Under the pieces are notes generated by a model. That model was given only the letters and a program-made list of their open reading frames with translations, did not search any database and was not told the DNA's origin. This document shows positions 41,901 to 51,316 of a stretch of DNA of 64,000 nucleotides, in pieces; the stretch's first letter is position 1; the number at the start of each line of letters is the position of its first letter. This DNA comes from CAWCHZ01 sp963795555. Lineage in GTDB: Bacteria; Actinomycetota; Thermoleophilia; Solirubrobacterales; Solirubrobacteraceae. A program made the position numbers and the translations under genes. The stretch is from contig CAWCHZ010000002.1 of the NCBI GenBank assembly GCA_963795555.1, positions 1,302,001 through 1,366,000 of the forward strand, written 5' to 3'.

Positions 41901-43178
41901 ATGGAAGAGCGACCGGATCACGACGATGAGAGGTCCGTACCCCGACGCGACAGCTCGTCGTCAGAGCACGGCGCAATGTCAGGCCAACCCCACGTCCTGC
42001 AGCTGTTCGAGCCGGCCTGCGCTGGCGTGCCAACGTATGTCGCCGGGCTCAGCGAGGGCCTGATCGGGCGAGGCTGGCGGGTGAGCGTGGTCGCGCCACA
42101 CGGCAACTCGGCGATCGACCGCCTGACCGCCAGCGGAGCGACGGTTCTCCCGGTGAAGATGGGGACCTGGCCATCGCCTGGCGACGCGCGTGCCATCCGG
42201 GCCGTGGTCGAAGCATGCCGATCGAACGTGCAAGTGATCCATGGGCACAGCACCAAGGCGAGCTGGCTGGTCGCGATCGCCAGCCGCCTCAGCGGCGTGC
42301 CCTCGGTCTACAGCCCGCACAATTGGGTCTTCGCGCGGGCGCAGGACGGTCTGGCCAGGAGCGCATTCATGCTGTTCGAGCGCACGATGAGCCGCGTCCA
42401 TCGCGCGGTGATCGTCGTCGCGCAGACCGAGAGCGAGCAGGCCGCACGAGCCGGCCTCAGGCCTGCCGACGGGGTGCACGTGGTCAGAACCGGCCTGAGC
42501 GGCGGTGACACCAGCGTCATCTCGCGGGACGCCGCGCGCCTGCGGTTGGGATTGGCGCAGGATCGTGTGATCGCGGCCTGGGTCGGACGGCGCGCGCCGC
42601 AGAAGCGACCGCAGGACCTCGCGCCCCTTGCCGCTGCGCTGACGGCCGAGCGAATCCAGCTGGTGGCGCTCGGATACGACCTGGAGGGCAGCGCGGAGGC
42701 CCGCGCCCTCGAGGCCGCCGGCGGCCGCGTGCTGCCGCGCGACGCCGATCCGCTGCTGCTGATCGCCGCCGCCGACATCTACGTGCAGACGTCCGCTTGG
42801 GAGGCAACCTCGCTCGCGGTGCTCGAGGCGATGCGCGCCGCGCTGCCGGTGGTCGCCTACGATGTCGGCGGAGTGTCCGAGCAGGTCCAGCACGGCAGCA
42901 CTGGGTACCTGGTCGAGGTCGGCGCGATCGATCAGCTCGCGCAGCACGTGATCGAGCTGGCACGGCTGCCGGTCGAGCGCGAGCTGCTCGGCCATGCGGG
43001 CAGGGAGCTGCTTCGCCAACGGTTCTCCTTCGAGCGGATGCTCGACTCGATCGAGGCGATCTATCGCCGCGTGGGCGGGCTGCCGACGCCAGAGCCGCCG
43101 ACGCAGACGGCGCCCCTTCGCACGGTCACGTCGGCCCGATCGGCCACCACCCCAGCGCAAGCGAGCACTCCGACATAG
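41901..43178 (+). CDS. Glycosyltransferase family 4 (GT-B)
   Basis: 425-aa GT-B enzyme. N-terminal acceptor domain begins VLQLFEPACAGVPTYVAGL, and the C-terminal donor domain has VGRRAPQKRPQDL and the EX7E-like segment SAWEATSLAVLEAM. The C-terminus is a Thr/Pro/Ala-rich tail. ATG 41901 has GGGAGG 4 bases upstream. It opens a run of exopolysaccharide genes, 2 bases before the Wzz-like gene. Confidence 0.88.
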   Translation: MEERPDHDDERSVPRRDSSSSEHGAMSGQPHVLQLFEPACAGVPTYVAGLSEGLIGRGWRVSVVAPHGNSAIDRLTASGATVLPVKMGTWPSPGDARAIRAVVEACRSNVQVIHGHSTKASWLVAIASRLSGVPSVYSPHNWVFARAQDGLARSAFMLFERTMSRVHRAVIVVAQTESEQAARAGLRPADGVHVVRTGLSGGDTSVISRDAARLRLGLAQDRVIAAWVGRRAPQKRPQDLAPLAAALTAERIQLVALGYDLEGSAEARALEAAGGRVLPRDADPLLLIAAADIYVQTSAWEATSLAVLEAMRAALPVVAYDVGGVSEQVQHGSTGYLVEVGAIDQLAQHVIELARLPVERELLGHAGRELLRQRFSFERMLDSIEAIYRRVGGLPTPEPPTQTAPLRTVTSARSATTPAQASTPT

Positions 43179-43180
43179 CC

Positions 43181-43936
43181 ATGGCAACGCACCCTTCGAT
43201 CCAGGCACCGCAGGAGGCGCGCCACGATCTGCGCGCCATCGAGCCTCCAACGGCGTCTCCCAACCGCGCGATCACGATCCTGCGGTCACTGCACTGGATC
43301 GTGGCGATCGCGCTCGTCGCCGCCGCCGTCACCTATGTCGTGAGCTCCCGGATCCCACCGACATACCGATCGACGGCGACGATCCGCATCCAGAGCCAAC
43401 CAGTCAACGGCTCGCTCGGAGATGCCGTCACCGCGTCGAACAACCTCGCCAGCCAGTACACGCAGGTCGTCGACGCGGCATCGGTGATCGCGCCCGCCGC
43501 GGCGGCGCTGCACATAACGACGGGCGAGCTGCAGAGCGCGGTCTCGGCCGGCACGGTCAACGCTCAGAACCTGATCAGCATCGCCGCCGAGGCCTCGAGC
43601 CCAACCCAGGCGGCGTTGCGGGCTGCAGCCGTGGCGCGAGCCTTCGTCAGCTTCGTCGAGCAGTCCAACGCCGAGCAGGCCCGCAGCCTCGTCCGCAAGG
43701 CTAACAGTGGCCTCGTCGACTCGACTCAAATGACGAGCGCAGAGCGCCAGAGCGTGCTCGGATCGGTGGCGGCCGATGCCCTCGCCGCACAGCCGAGCGT
43801 CGAGCTGCTGGGCTCGCCCGCGCCCGGCGACAAGGTGCAGCCGCGACCGACGCTGTACGCGGCGATCGCATTCGTTGCCGTCGCCCTGGCGATGATGCAG
43901 CTGTTCGCCACGCTGCGCCGACGTCCACGGTCGTGA
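43181..43936 (+). CDS. Wzz/YveK-type chain-length regulator
   Basis: 251 aa with two membrane helices (about 33-53 and 222-243) flanking an extracytoplasmic region with PPTYRSTATIRIQSQPVN, the usual start of the Wzz/polysaccharide co-polymerase domain. No C-terminal tyrosine-kinase domain. It should set polymer length with the Wzy-like protein whose gene overlaps its stop (GTGA). Confidence 0.82.
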   Translation: MATHPSIQAPQEARHDLRAIEPPTASPNRAITILRSLHWIVAIALVAAAVTYVVSSRIPPTYRSTATIRIQSQPVNGSLGDAVTASNNLASQYTQVVDAASVIAPAAAALHITTGELQSAVSAGTVNAQNLISIAAEASSPTQAALRAAAVARAFVSFVEQSNAEQARSLVRKANSGLVDSTQMTSAERQSVLGSVAADALAAQPSVELLGSPAPGDKVQPRPTLYAAIAFVAVALAMMQLFATLRRRPRS

Positions 43937-46671
43937 GCCGGCCGCCGGCGGGCCTGATCCGGCTGCCGGCGGGCCGCCGGGCAGCCATGGCCCCGTCACC
44001 AGCGCAGGTTCGCCTGGCGGTGGGGCTGCTGCTGACGCTGGCGGCCGTCATCGGCGCGGCGGGGATCACCGAGCACATGCTCTTCCGCCAGCCGACCAAC
44101 CTGAAGTACCTGCTCACCGTCGCCGCGCCGCTGCTGCTGCTTGCGGCGGTATCGGTCGAGCAGCCCCTGCGCGTGCTGATGCCGGCGATCGTGCTCGCCG
44201 CACCGTTCGGCGGCTTCGTCATGACCTTCCGGGGAATCCACGTATCGTTGCTGACGCTGCTGCTGCTGGCAGCCGTGACCGCCACGATCCTGTCCGAGCC
44301 GGCGGCGCGCACGCCCTCGTGGACGGGCGCCGCCGCGGCGATCGCGGTGCTGCTGCTGATCGTGCCGATCTCGAGCGGCAGCGGGGGCTCCACCGCGGCG
44401 ACCGTGCTGGCGACGCTGGTCGCGACCGGCTGGGTGGCGGCGCGCACCGCACGGCTGGAGGGCGGCCTGCGCCTCGTGCTCGGGGCGCTGATCGCCTCCG
44501 CGGCGCTGCAGGCCGTGATCGCGATCTGGGAGTTCCGCACGGGCCTGCGCCTGAATCTGTACAGCAGCGCCGGCAGCCAGGCGTTCGGCTCCGACTACTA
44601 CTTCCAGTTCGGCGGCAAGAACCGTCCGACGGGCAGCTTCTACGATCCGATCTCGCTCGGCAACGTGCTGGCGCTGAGCTGCCCGGTAGCGCTCGCGCTG
44701 GCGCTCGCGAGCCCCCGCGCGGCGATTCGCATCGTGGCTGCTGGCGCGGCGCTGATCACCGGCATCGCGCTGGCGCTGACGCTCTCGCGGATGAGCTGGA
44801 TCGGCGCGGTGGTCGGGCTGGTGGTCGCGCTGCTGCTGATGCCCGGCCGAGGCAGGCGGGCCGCGATCGTGCCGGCGCTCGGCGCGGTCGCGTTGATCGT
44901 CGTGATCGCGCTCGGCAGCGGTCACAGTGCGCTGACGACGCGGTTCGCCTCGATCTTCGACCCGACCGCCCAGACGGTGTCGACGGCGCAGGGCGATCGC
45001 GAGCGCGTCATGGACTGGCAGGTCGCGCTGAGCACTGGCGCGGCGCATCCGATCTTTGGGGTCGGCTTTGGTGATCTCCTTCCCTATCTCGAGAACCGCG
45101 TGCCGCAGACGACCGCCACCAGTCACGCCCAGTCGACGTACCTGCAGCTGTTCGCGGAGGCCGGCGCGGCCGGCGCGATCGCGCTCCTGCTCGTCCTCGG
45201 TGGGCTGGCGCGCGATCTCGCGGCCGGCCTGCGTCGCGAGCGGCTGCTGGCCGCCGGCATGGCGGGCGGGCTTGCCGCGCTGCTGATCACCTGGCTGACC
45301 GACTACACGATCCGCTACGTCCCGGTCGCGGCGATCTTCGCCGTGCTGTTCGGCGCAATCGCCGCGCGGGCGCGTCGACCCGCAGCCGCTGCGTCGGTCG
45401 CGCCGTCGGTCGCTCAGGCCATGTCGTCACCGGCGCCGGTCATGCCGCCGGCCGCTCCACCGATCACCACCACCGCCGCGCTGCTCGAGCGACCGCCACC
45501 GCGCACCTCCGCGCCAGCCCCCAAGCCGCCTCGATCGCTCGAGCGCGCGCCGGTCGCCGTGGCGCGTGGTCCGATCGTCGTCGCCCACCCGCACAGCGGC
45601 GGGCCGGCCGCGACCGCCCGCCGCGCCGCGCTGGAGCTCCAGCGCCGTGGCTGGCGCGTGCAGCAGATCGCGCTGCGGGAGGAGAGCCCCCTGCCGATCG
45701 CCACGGCGCTCGCCGCCGTGCGCGCGAACGGACGCGCGCTGCGCGGCGCCGAGCTGTTGCACGTCGAGCTCGGCGGCCTCGACGTCGCCACCTTCTGGTT
45801 CGCCCTGCTCACCGCGAGGCTCGTGCGAGCGGCCGTCGTCGTCGCGCACGACGCACCCACCGTGACCCTTGCGCCGGGCACCGGCCTGATTGGCTGGGGC
45901 ACCCGCTGGCGCGACATCATCGGTCATCGGCTGGCCGCACCGCTGCTCGATCGGCGCCTGCGCAGGCTGCTGGCGGGCCGCACGACGGTCGGCGTGGTGC
46001 TCAGCGAGGAAGCGCGGCAGCGCTGGCTCGAGGCACGGCCAGGCCGCGTGCTGGCGATCGACCACGGCGCTGATCCGCCGAGCCCCAACCGTCTGCGCCC
46101 AGCGGCCGGGCGGTATGTGCTCTACGCCGGCTATCTGGGGCCGAGCAAGGGCCTCGACGTGCTGCTCGACGCCTGGCAGCGCGTCGGCCCATCCAGCCCA
46201 CTGCCGCTGTTGATCGCCGGCACCCATACCGGCGGCCACGACGGCGAGCGCTACGTGCAGCGCATGCGCCGGCGCGCGGAGCGGTTGGACCGCCCGCCGA
46301 CCTGGTTGGGCTGGGTGCCCGAGCAGAACCTGGCGCGCCTGTTTGCCGACGCGGCGATCGTCGTGATCCCCTACCGGCGCTCCAACCCCGCCAGCGGCAT
46401 CGTCGTGCGCGCGATGGTCGAGGGACGGGCGATCGTGGCCAGCCGTGTGCCAGCCGCGCTCGATGCGCTCACCGATGGCGTCGACGCGCTGCTCGTGCGA
46501 CCGGGGGCCAGCGACGAGCTCGCGACGGCGCTGGGACGCCTGCTGGCCGACTCGCGGCTGCGCGACCTGCTGGGTGACGCAGCCGCGCAGGCGGCCGCCC
46601 AGCGGTTCACCTGGCGGCGCCATCTCGACGGCCTCGAGGCTGCCTACGCGCTGGCGCGCTCGACCAAGTGA
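43933..46671 (+). CDS. Wzy-like polymerase/ligase fused to a glycosyltransferase
   Basis: 912 aa. Residues about 20-490 are a multi-pass O-antigen polymerase/ligase (Wzy_C) unit with GSFYDPISLGN, LTLSRMSWIG, HPIFGVGFGDLLPYL and the catalytic-type His in SHAQSTYLQLFAEAG (His398). A Pro/Ala-rich linker (about 490-545) leads to a cytosolic GT-B glycosyltransferase (about 546-905) with YAGYLGPSKGLDVLLDAW and NPASGIVVRAM. I see no frameshift and no internal start needed: it is one continuous frame. Polymerisation and a glycosyl-transfer step thus sit in one polypeptide. Confidence 0.87.
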   Translation: MSRPPAGLIRLPAGRRAAMAPSPAQVRLAVGLLLTLAAVIGAAGITEHMLFRQPTNLKYLLTVAAPLLLLAAVSVEQPLRVLMPAIVLAAPFGGFVMTFRGIHVSLLTLLLLAAVTATILSEPAARTPSWTGAAAAIAVLLLIVPISSGSGGSTAATVLATLVATGWVAARTARLEGGLRLVLGALIASAALQAVIAIWEFRTGLRLNLYSSAGSQAFGSDYYFQFGGKNRPTGSFYDPISLGNVLALSCPVALALALASPRAAIRIVAAGAALITGIALALTLSRMSWIGAVVGLVVALLLMPGRGRRAAIVPALGAVALIVVIALGSGHSALTTRFASIFDPTAQTVSTAQGDRERVMDWQVALSTGAAHPIFGVGFGDLLPYLENRVPQTTATSHAQSTYLQLFAEAGAAGAIALLLVLGGLARDLAAGLRRERLLAAGMAGGLAALLITWLTDYTIRYVPVAAIFAVLFGAIAARARRPAAAASVAPSVAQAMSSPAPVMPPAAPPITTTAALLERPPPRTSAPAPKPPRSLERAPVAVARGPIVVAHPHSGGPAATARRAALELQRRGWRVQQIALREESPLPIATALAAVRANGRALRGAELLHVELGGLDVATFWFALLTARLVRAAVVVAHDAPTVTLAPGTGLIGWGTRWRDIIGHRLAAPLLDRRLRRLLAGRTTVGVVLSEEARQRWLEARPGRVLAIDHGADPPSPNRLRPAAGRYVLYAGYLGPSKGLDVLLDAWQRVGPSSPLPLLIAGTHTGGHDGERYVQRMRRRAERLDRPPTWLGWVPEQNLARLFADAAIVVIPYRRSNPASGIVVRAMVEGRAIVASRVPAALDALTDGVDALLVRPGASDELATALGRLLADSRLRDLLGDAAAQAAAQRFTWRRHLDGLEAAYALARSTK

Positions 46672-47810
46672 AGGTCGCGGTGATCCACAACCTGCTTCCC
46701 GGCGGCGCCCGCCGCCGGCTCGAGCAGCAGCTGCATCACCTGCAGGAGGACGTCGTCGAGATCTGCCTGGCCGGAGCGGCCTCCGTCACCGCCGACCCGA
46801 TCGTCGTGGCGTACCGACCGCTCGCCGCGCGCGCCCCGCGCGCGGCCCGACCGCCGTTGCGCTACATCGACCTCGCGATGCTGGAGCTCGCCTGGCAGCG
46901 GGTCGCAGGTGCGCTGCGGCGGGTTCGGGCGGACGTCGTGTTCGCCAACCCGTGCCACCTGCTGCAAGCGCCGGGCGCCCTGCTCGCCACGTCGAGCCGG
47001 TCGCTGTACTTCTGCGACGAGCCGCGCACCCCCGACGGCGATCCGGCGGTCCTGGCAGTACGCAACTCGCGGACCCGCAGCCTGTACGGGCCGCTGTACG
47101 CGGCCGAGCGCCGGCTCGACCGCTGGGCGACCCTGCGCGCGACGCGGATCGCGACCAACTCCCACCACACCGCCGAGCAGATTCGCCTGACGTACGGGCG
47201 CCCTGCCGAGGTGCTGCCGATGGGCGTCCCGGTGGGCTTCACCGCCAGCTTCGAGCGGCCGCGTCATCTGCTGTCGGTCGGCTCGCTCACTCCCGACAAG
47301 AGCCACGACCTCGTGCTGCGCGCAGCCGCGGCCGCGCGATCGCGCTGGCCGGTGCTGATCGTCGCGCCGCGACCTGATCCGACCGCCGAGCAGGCGCTTG
47401 CGGCATTGGCACGGTCGCTCGCGATCCCGCTGACGATTCGCACCGCGATCTCCGACGCGGAGCTCGTCCACGCCTACCAGGCAGCCCAGGCGACGCTGTA
47501 CCTCGCGCGGGCAGAGCCGTTCGGGCTGGCCTCGCTGGAGGCGCAGGCCTGTGGCTCCCCCGTCATCGTCGCCGCCGAGGGCGGGCTGCCGGAGACGATC
47601 ATCCCCGGCGCGACCGGCTGGGCGGTCCCACGCAGCCCGTCCGCGGCCGCCGCTCGTCTCGACGAGCTGGATGGCGAGGACGTGCGCGTGCGGATGACAC
47701 GGGCCGCCGCGGCGCACGGCGCAGGGGCATCCTGGCAGCTGGCGACCGGCGCGCTACAGCGTGCCCTCCACGCCGTCTGCCCCAGCTGGGAGCGGCCGTG
47801 GAGATCCTGA
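46668..47810 (+). CDS. Glycosyltransferase family 4
   Basis: 380-aa GT-B enzyme: MKVAVIHNLLPGGARRRLEQQL start, SVGSLTPDKSHDLVLRAA donor-domain start, and EPFGLASLEAQACGSPVIVA (the EX7E motif). GTG start overlaps the Wzy-GT stop (GTGA), and the end overlaps the next gene by 13 bases. Confidence 0.88.
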   Translation: MKVAVIHNLLPGGARRRLEQQLHHLQEDVVEICLAGAASVTADPIVVAYRPLAARAPRAARPPLRYIDLAMLELAWQRVAGALRRVRADVVFANPCHLLQAPGALLATSSRSLYFCDEPRTPDGDPAVLAVRNSRTRSLYGPLYAAERRLDRWATLRATRIATNSHHTAEQIRLTYGRPAEVLPMGVPVGFTASFERPRHLLSVGSLTPDKSHDLVLRAAAAARSRWPVLIVAPRPDPTAEQALAALARSLAIPLTIRTAISDAELVHAYQAAQATLYLARAEPFGLASLEAQACGSPVIVAAEGGLPETIIPGATGWAVPRSPSAAAARLDELDGEDVRVRMTRAAAAHGAGASWQLATGALQRALHAVCPSWERPWRS

Positions 47811-48970
47811 TGCTGACCAACGCGGTGGCGCCCGACAAGCTCGGGGGGCTGGAACGCTACGTGCGCGAGCTCGCCGACGCACTCGTCGGCGCGGGTGAGC
47901 GCGTGGTGGTGCTGACCAAGCAGATCGACCCCACGACCCCCCTGCACGAGCAGGGCTCCGACGGCGTCGTGATCGATCGCCACCCGCTCGCGCCGCGCAC
48001 GAGCAGGCTGTTCGCGTTGCGCTATGCGCTGCAGGCGACGGGCGGCTCGTGGCGCGCGCTGCAGCGCCACCCCGGCGCCGTGCCGCACGCGCACTACCCG
48101 CTGCCTGCGCTGGCGCTGGCGCTCAGCGGCCGGCGCTACCTCTACACGTTCCACGCCCCGGTCCATCGCGAGCTGCTGTCCGAACGGATGAACAGCTATG
48201 CCCTGCCGCCGGCGACGCAGGCCGCCGCCGTTGCCGCGTTGCGGGCGCTCGAACGACTGGTCGTGCGCCGCGCCGCACGGGTGGTGGTGCTGAGTGAGTT
48301 CATGCGCACGCAGCTCGCCGACCTCGATGCGCGTGCCGCACGCACGGCCGTGCTGCTCCCGGGCGGGGTCGATCTCGGGCGCTTCGCCCCCGGACCGGCG
48401 GTGAGGGAGCCGTGGGTAGCCGCCGGTGCGCCGTTGCTGTTCACCGCGCGACGGCTGACGCCGCGCACGGGGGTGCGCGAGCTGCTGCAAGCGATGCCGA
48501 CGATATTGCGCTCGCTGCCCGACGCCCGACTCGCCGTGGCCGGACAGGGACGCATGGAGCCCGAGTTGCGCCGCATCGCCTCCGCGCTGTCGCTGGATGG
48601 TGCCGTCACCTTCCTCGGGCGCATCAGCGACGAGCGACTCGTCCGCTGGTATCGCGCCGCCGACCTCGTGGTGATGCCGACGCAGGAGCTGGAGGGCTTC
48701 GGTTTGACGACCGCCGAGGCGCTGGCGTGCGGGACGCCGGTGCTGGGCACACCGGTCGGCGCGACCCCCGAGCTGCTCGCGGCGCTGGACCCGGCCCTGC
48801 TCACGTGCGATCGCTCCGCCGGCGCGATCGCCGCGGGCGTGGTCGCGCTGCTCGCCGACCGCGCACGGCTGCGGCGAATTGGTGAGCTCGGCCGAGCGCG
48901 TGTCGAGGAATTCGGCTGGCCGACGATCGCGGCGCGCTACGTCACGCTGTACCGCTCGCTGCAGACCTGA
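47798..48970 (+). CDS. Glycosyltransferase family 4
   Basis: 390-aa GT-B enzyme: GGLERYVRELADALVGAG near the start, TARRLTPRTGVRELLQAM in the donor domain, and ELEGFGLTTAEALACGTPVLG for donor binding. Last gene of the forward part of the polysaccharide operon; the next gene is convergent. Confidence 0.9.
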   Translation: MEILMLTNAVAPDKLGGLERYVRELADALVGAGERVVVLTKQIDPTTPLHEQGSDGVVIDRHPLAPRTSRLFALRYALQATGGSWRALQRHPGAVPHAHYPLPALALALSGRRYLYTFHAPVHRELLSERMNSYALPPATQAAAVAALRALERLVVRRAARVVVLSEFMRTQLADLDARAARTAVLLPGGVDLGRFAPGPAVREPWVAAGAPLLFTARRLTPRTGVRELLQAMPTILRSLPDARLAVAGQGRMEPELRRIASALSLDGAVTFLGRISDERLVRWYRAADLVVMPTQELEGFGLTTAEALACGTPVLGTPVGATPELLAALDPALLTCDRSAGAIAAGVVALLADRARLRRIGELGRARVEEFGWPTIAARYVTLYRSLQT

Positions 48971-48982
48971 GCGCGCCTGGGC

Positions 48983-50164
48983 TCAGCGCCCGGCGGGCGA
49001 CGCCATCGCCGCCTGCAGCATGACCGCGACCTCGTTGCCGAGTCCGCGGTACATGTTGATGCTGCTGTAGGTCAGCGCGCCGCGGTAGACCTGATCGATC
49101 TCGGCGAACTGCGCGGGCAGCAGGGCGGCCAGATCGCGCCGGTGCCCGAGCCAGCCGAGCACCGCGAGGGCCGGGGTGAGGAACGGCACGTAGCGATTGG
49201 GCTGAGTGTGACGGGTCCCGCCGCTGGTGTTCAGATACCAGTCGGCGTTGACGCGCGGCAGCACGGCGTTGACCAGCAGGTTCGCGAGCCGCAGCGCGCG
49301 CGGATCGTGGGAGAGCACATAGAGCCGGCTGGTCACGTCGAGCTGCAGCTCGGTGTACTCGGGATCGAAGCCGGGTTGGCCCCCACCGGACTCGGCGAGA
49401 TAGCCGGCGGGACCACGCAGCGTCACGCCCCCGACGCTGCGGACCGACTCCGCCAGCCGATGCAGCCCGAAGCCCGGCCAGCGGCGCTGGGAGGGTGCCA
49501 GGGCAAAGCGCCACGCGGCCTCGTAGGCGCGGTGGAAACGGCGCTGCCCGGTCGCGCGCCACGCGAGGTAGAACAGCTCCACGTTGCCGACGTTGACGTT
49601 GCCGTTCGTGTACCAGGAGAGGTTGCCGTTGTGGATCAGGAACTCCGCACCCCCGGCCAGCGCGTGCGCCCAGCGCTCGCGGCGAGCCGGCCCGAGGGCC
49701 CGACCGAGCTCCAGATAGCTGGTTCCAAGCTCGACCCCAAACATCATCGTCGCGATATCAGGCGAGTCCTGTGGGTCGCCGAAGGAGCCGTCGGCGTCGC
49801 GGTGATCGGCGATCGCGCGGTCGAAGGTGGTGGTGGCGAGCGCGGCGAGCCCTGGATCGCGTCCGCCCGTGGCGCGCCAGAGGACGGCCGCTGCGGTTCC
49901 GGCCCCCACCTGGCAATACCAACACGATGGGTCGGCGCTTTCCCAGACGCCGTCGGCGAAGTATTGGGGGTCGTCGGGGCCGCTGCGCTGAGACAGCGCG
50001 ACGAGCGAGTCCCGCAGCAGTCGCGTGACGCTCTGCACGACCGCGGGGTCGGGTGCCCGCCGAGGCTGCGCCGCGGCAGTCGCCGGCAGCGTGACGGCGA
50101 GCGCGACCGCGAATGCGACGGCAACCGCCGCCGCGGCGCCGAGGATGGACGAGCGAAGCCCCAT
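48983..50164 (-). CDS. Secreted alpha/alpha-toroid (glycosidase-like) protein
   Basis: 393 aa with a signal peptide (cleaved about residue 32, ATAAAQ). The mature region is helical with repeated Trp/Tyr-rich motifs (FADGVWESADPSCWYCQVGAG, NGNLSWYTNGNVNVGN, YLAESGGGQPGFDPEYTELQ, SINMYRGLGNEVAVML), which suggests a six-hairpin glycosidase or lyase fold. I cannot name the family or catalytic residues. In this locus it may cut or trim the exported polysaccharide. Confidence 0.65.
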   Translation of the reverse strand: MGLRSSILGAAAAVAVAFAVALAVTLPATAAAQPRRAPDPAVVQSVTRLLRDSLVALSQRSGPDDPQYFADGVWESADPSCWYCQVGAGTAAAVLWRATGGRDPGLAALATTTFDRAIADHRDADGSFGDPQDSPDIATMMFGVELGTSYLELGRALGPARRERWAHALAGGAEFLIHNGNLSWYTNGNVNVGNVELFYLAWRATGQRRFHRAYEAAWRFALAPSQRRWPGFGLHRLAESVRSVGGVTLRGPAGYLAESGGGQPGFDPEYTELQLDVTSRLYVLSHDPRALRLANLLVNAVLPRVNADWYLNTSGGTRHTQPNRYVPFLTPALAVLGWLGHRRDLAALLPAQFAEIDQVYRGALTYSSINMYRGLGNEVAVMLQAAMASPAGR

Positions 50165-50235
50165 CCCCTTGGTAATCGACCGCGATTAGCGCCGACTTTA
50201 TGCGTGCCGGCAGCCTGCACGCGATGATTGGCCGG

Positions 50236-51312
50236 ATGCGAGTGGTGCTCACGACGACGGCGCAGCGTCCCGGTGGCGTGTGGCGCCACGTCATCGACCT
50301 CGGCCAGGGTCTCCGCGCGCTCGGGCTCGATGCCGTCATCGGCGGGCCGGCCGGCGCCGGGGAGCTCAGGCGAAGGGCCGACCAGGCTCAGCTGCCATTC
50401 CTGCCGTTGCGCCAAGCCGTGCTCGCGTCCGCCGATGTCTGGCATCTGCACCTGCACGACACGTTCGAGCGCCGGGGGCTCGAGCTGATCGTCGCACGCC
50501 GGGCAGCTTCGCGGGCAGGCGGCGCGGTCGTGCTGACCGAGCATCTGCCGCGCACCAACGCCTCGGACCCCTCCCTGCTCGACGGCCGGCGCCGGCCCGG
50601 CGCGCTGGCGGTGAAGTGGCTGCTCAAGCGTCTAGAGGTGGCGGGCGTCGATCGCGTAATCGCGCTGAGCGACGGCTCACGGCGCTTCCTGGCACAGCGC
50701 TACGGCCTGGACGCACCGTTGGTGCACATGGTGCGCAACGGCATCACAGCGCCCGCCGCCCCCGCCCCGCTCGCGCGCGGTGGAGAGTTGCGGATCGTGG
50801 CGGTGGGCGCTCTGATCGTGCAGAAGGGCTACGACGTGCTGATCGAGGCGGCGCGCAGCGCGCGCCGGCCCTGGGCCGCCACCGTGATCGGCGAGGGCCC
50901 GGGACGACCCGCGCTCGAGCGGCAAGCCGAACGTGACGCACCCGGGCGCGTCACGTTCGCCGGCTGGCGGGACGATCCGCTGACCGCGATGCGCCAAGCG
51001 CACCTTCTCTGCATGCCATCACGGTGGGAGTCGTGCCCGTATGCGGCACTCGAGGCGATGGGCTTGGGCCGACCGGTCATCGCCAGCGCGGTCGACGGGC
51101 TGGACGAGATCGTCGTGCACGAGCAGACCGGGCTGCTGGTGACGCCCGAGGATCCGCCGCAGCTGGCGGACGCGCTGGATCGCTTCGCCGCGCGCCGATC
51201 GGATTGCGAGCGGCTGGGCCGCCCAGCGCACGAGCGGGTCGCTGCGCTGTACACGATCGAGCGCATGGCACGCGAGACGGCTGCTGTCTATGAGGACGCG
51301 CGGCGCCCGTAG
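50236..51312 (+). CDS. Glycosyltransferase family 4
   Basis: 358-aa GT-B enzyme: TAQRPGGVWRHVIDLGQGL, AVGALIVQKGYDVLIEAA and SRWESCPYAALEAMGLGRPVIA. ATG 50236 gives the usual MRVVLTTT start; no strong ribosome binding site. Confidence 0.87.
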   Translation: MRVVLTTTAQRPGGVWRHVIDLGQGLRALGLDAVIGGPAGAGELRRRADQAQLPFLPLRQAVLASADVWHLHLHDTFERRGLELIVARRAASRAGGAVVLTEHLPRTNASDPSLLDGRRRPGALAVKWLLKRLEVAGVDRVIALSDGSRRFLAQRYGLDAPLVHMVRNGITAPAAPAPLARGGELRIVAVGALIVQKGYDVLIEAARSARRPWAATVIGEGPGRPALERQAERDAPGRVTFAGWRDDPLTAMRQAHLLCMPSRWESCPYAALEAMGLGRPVIASAVDGLDEIVVHEQTGLLVTPEDPPQLADALDRFAARRSDCERLGRPAHERVAALYTIERMARETAAVYEDARRP

Positions 51313-51316
51313 GCAG

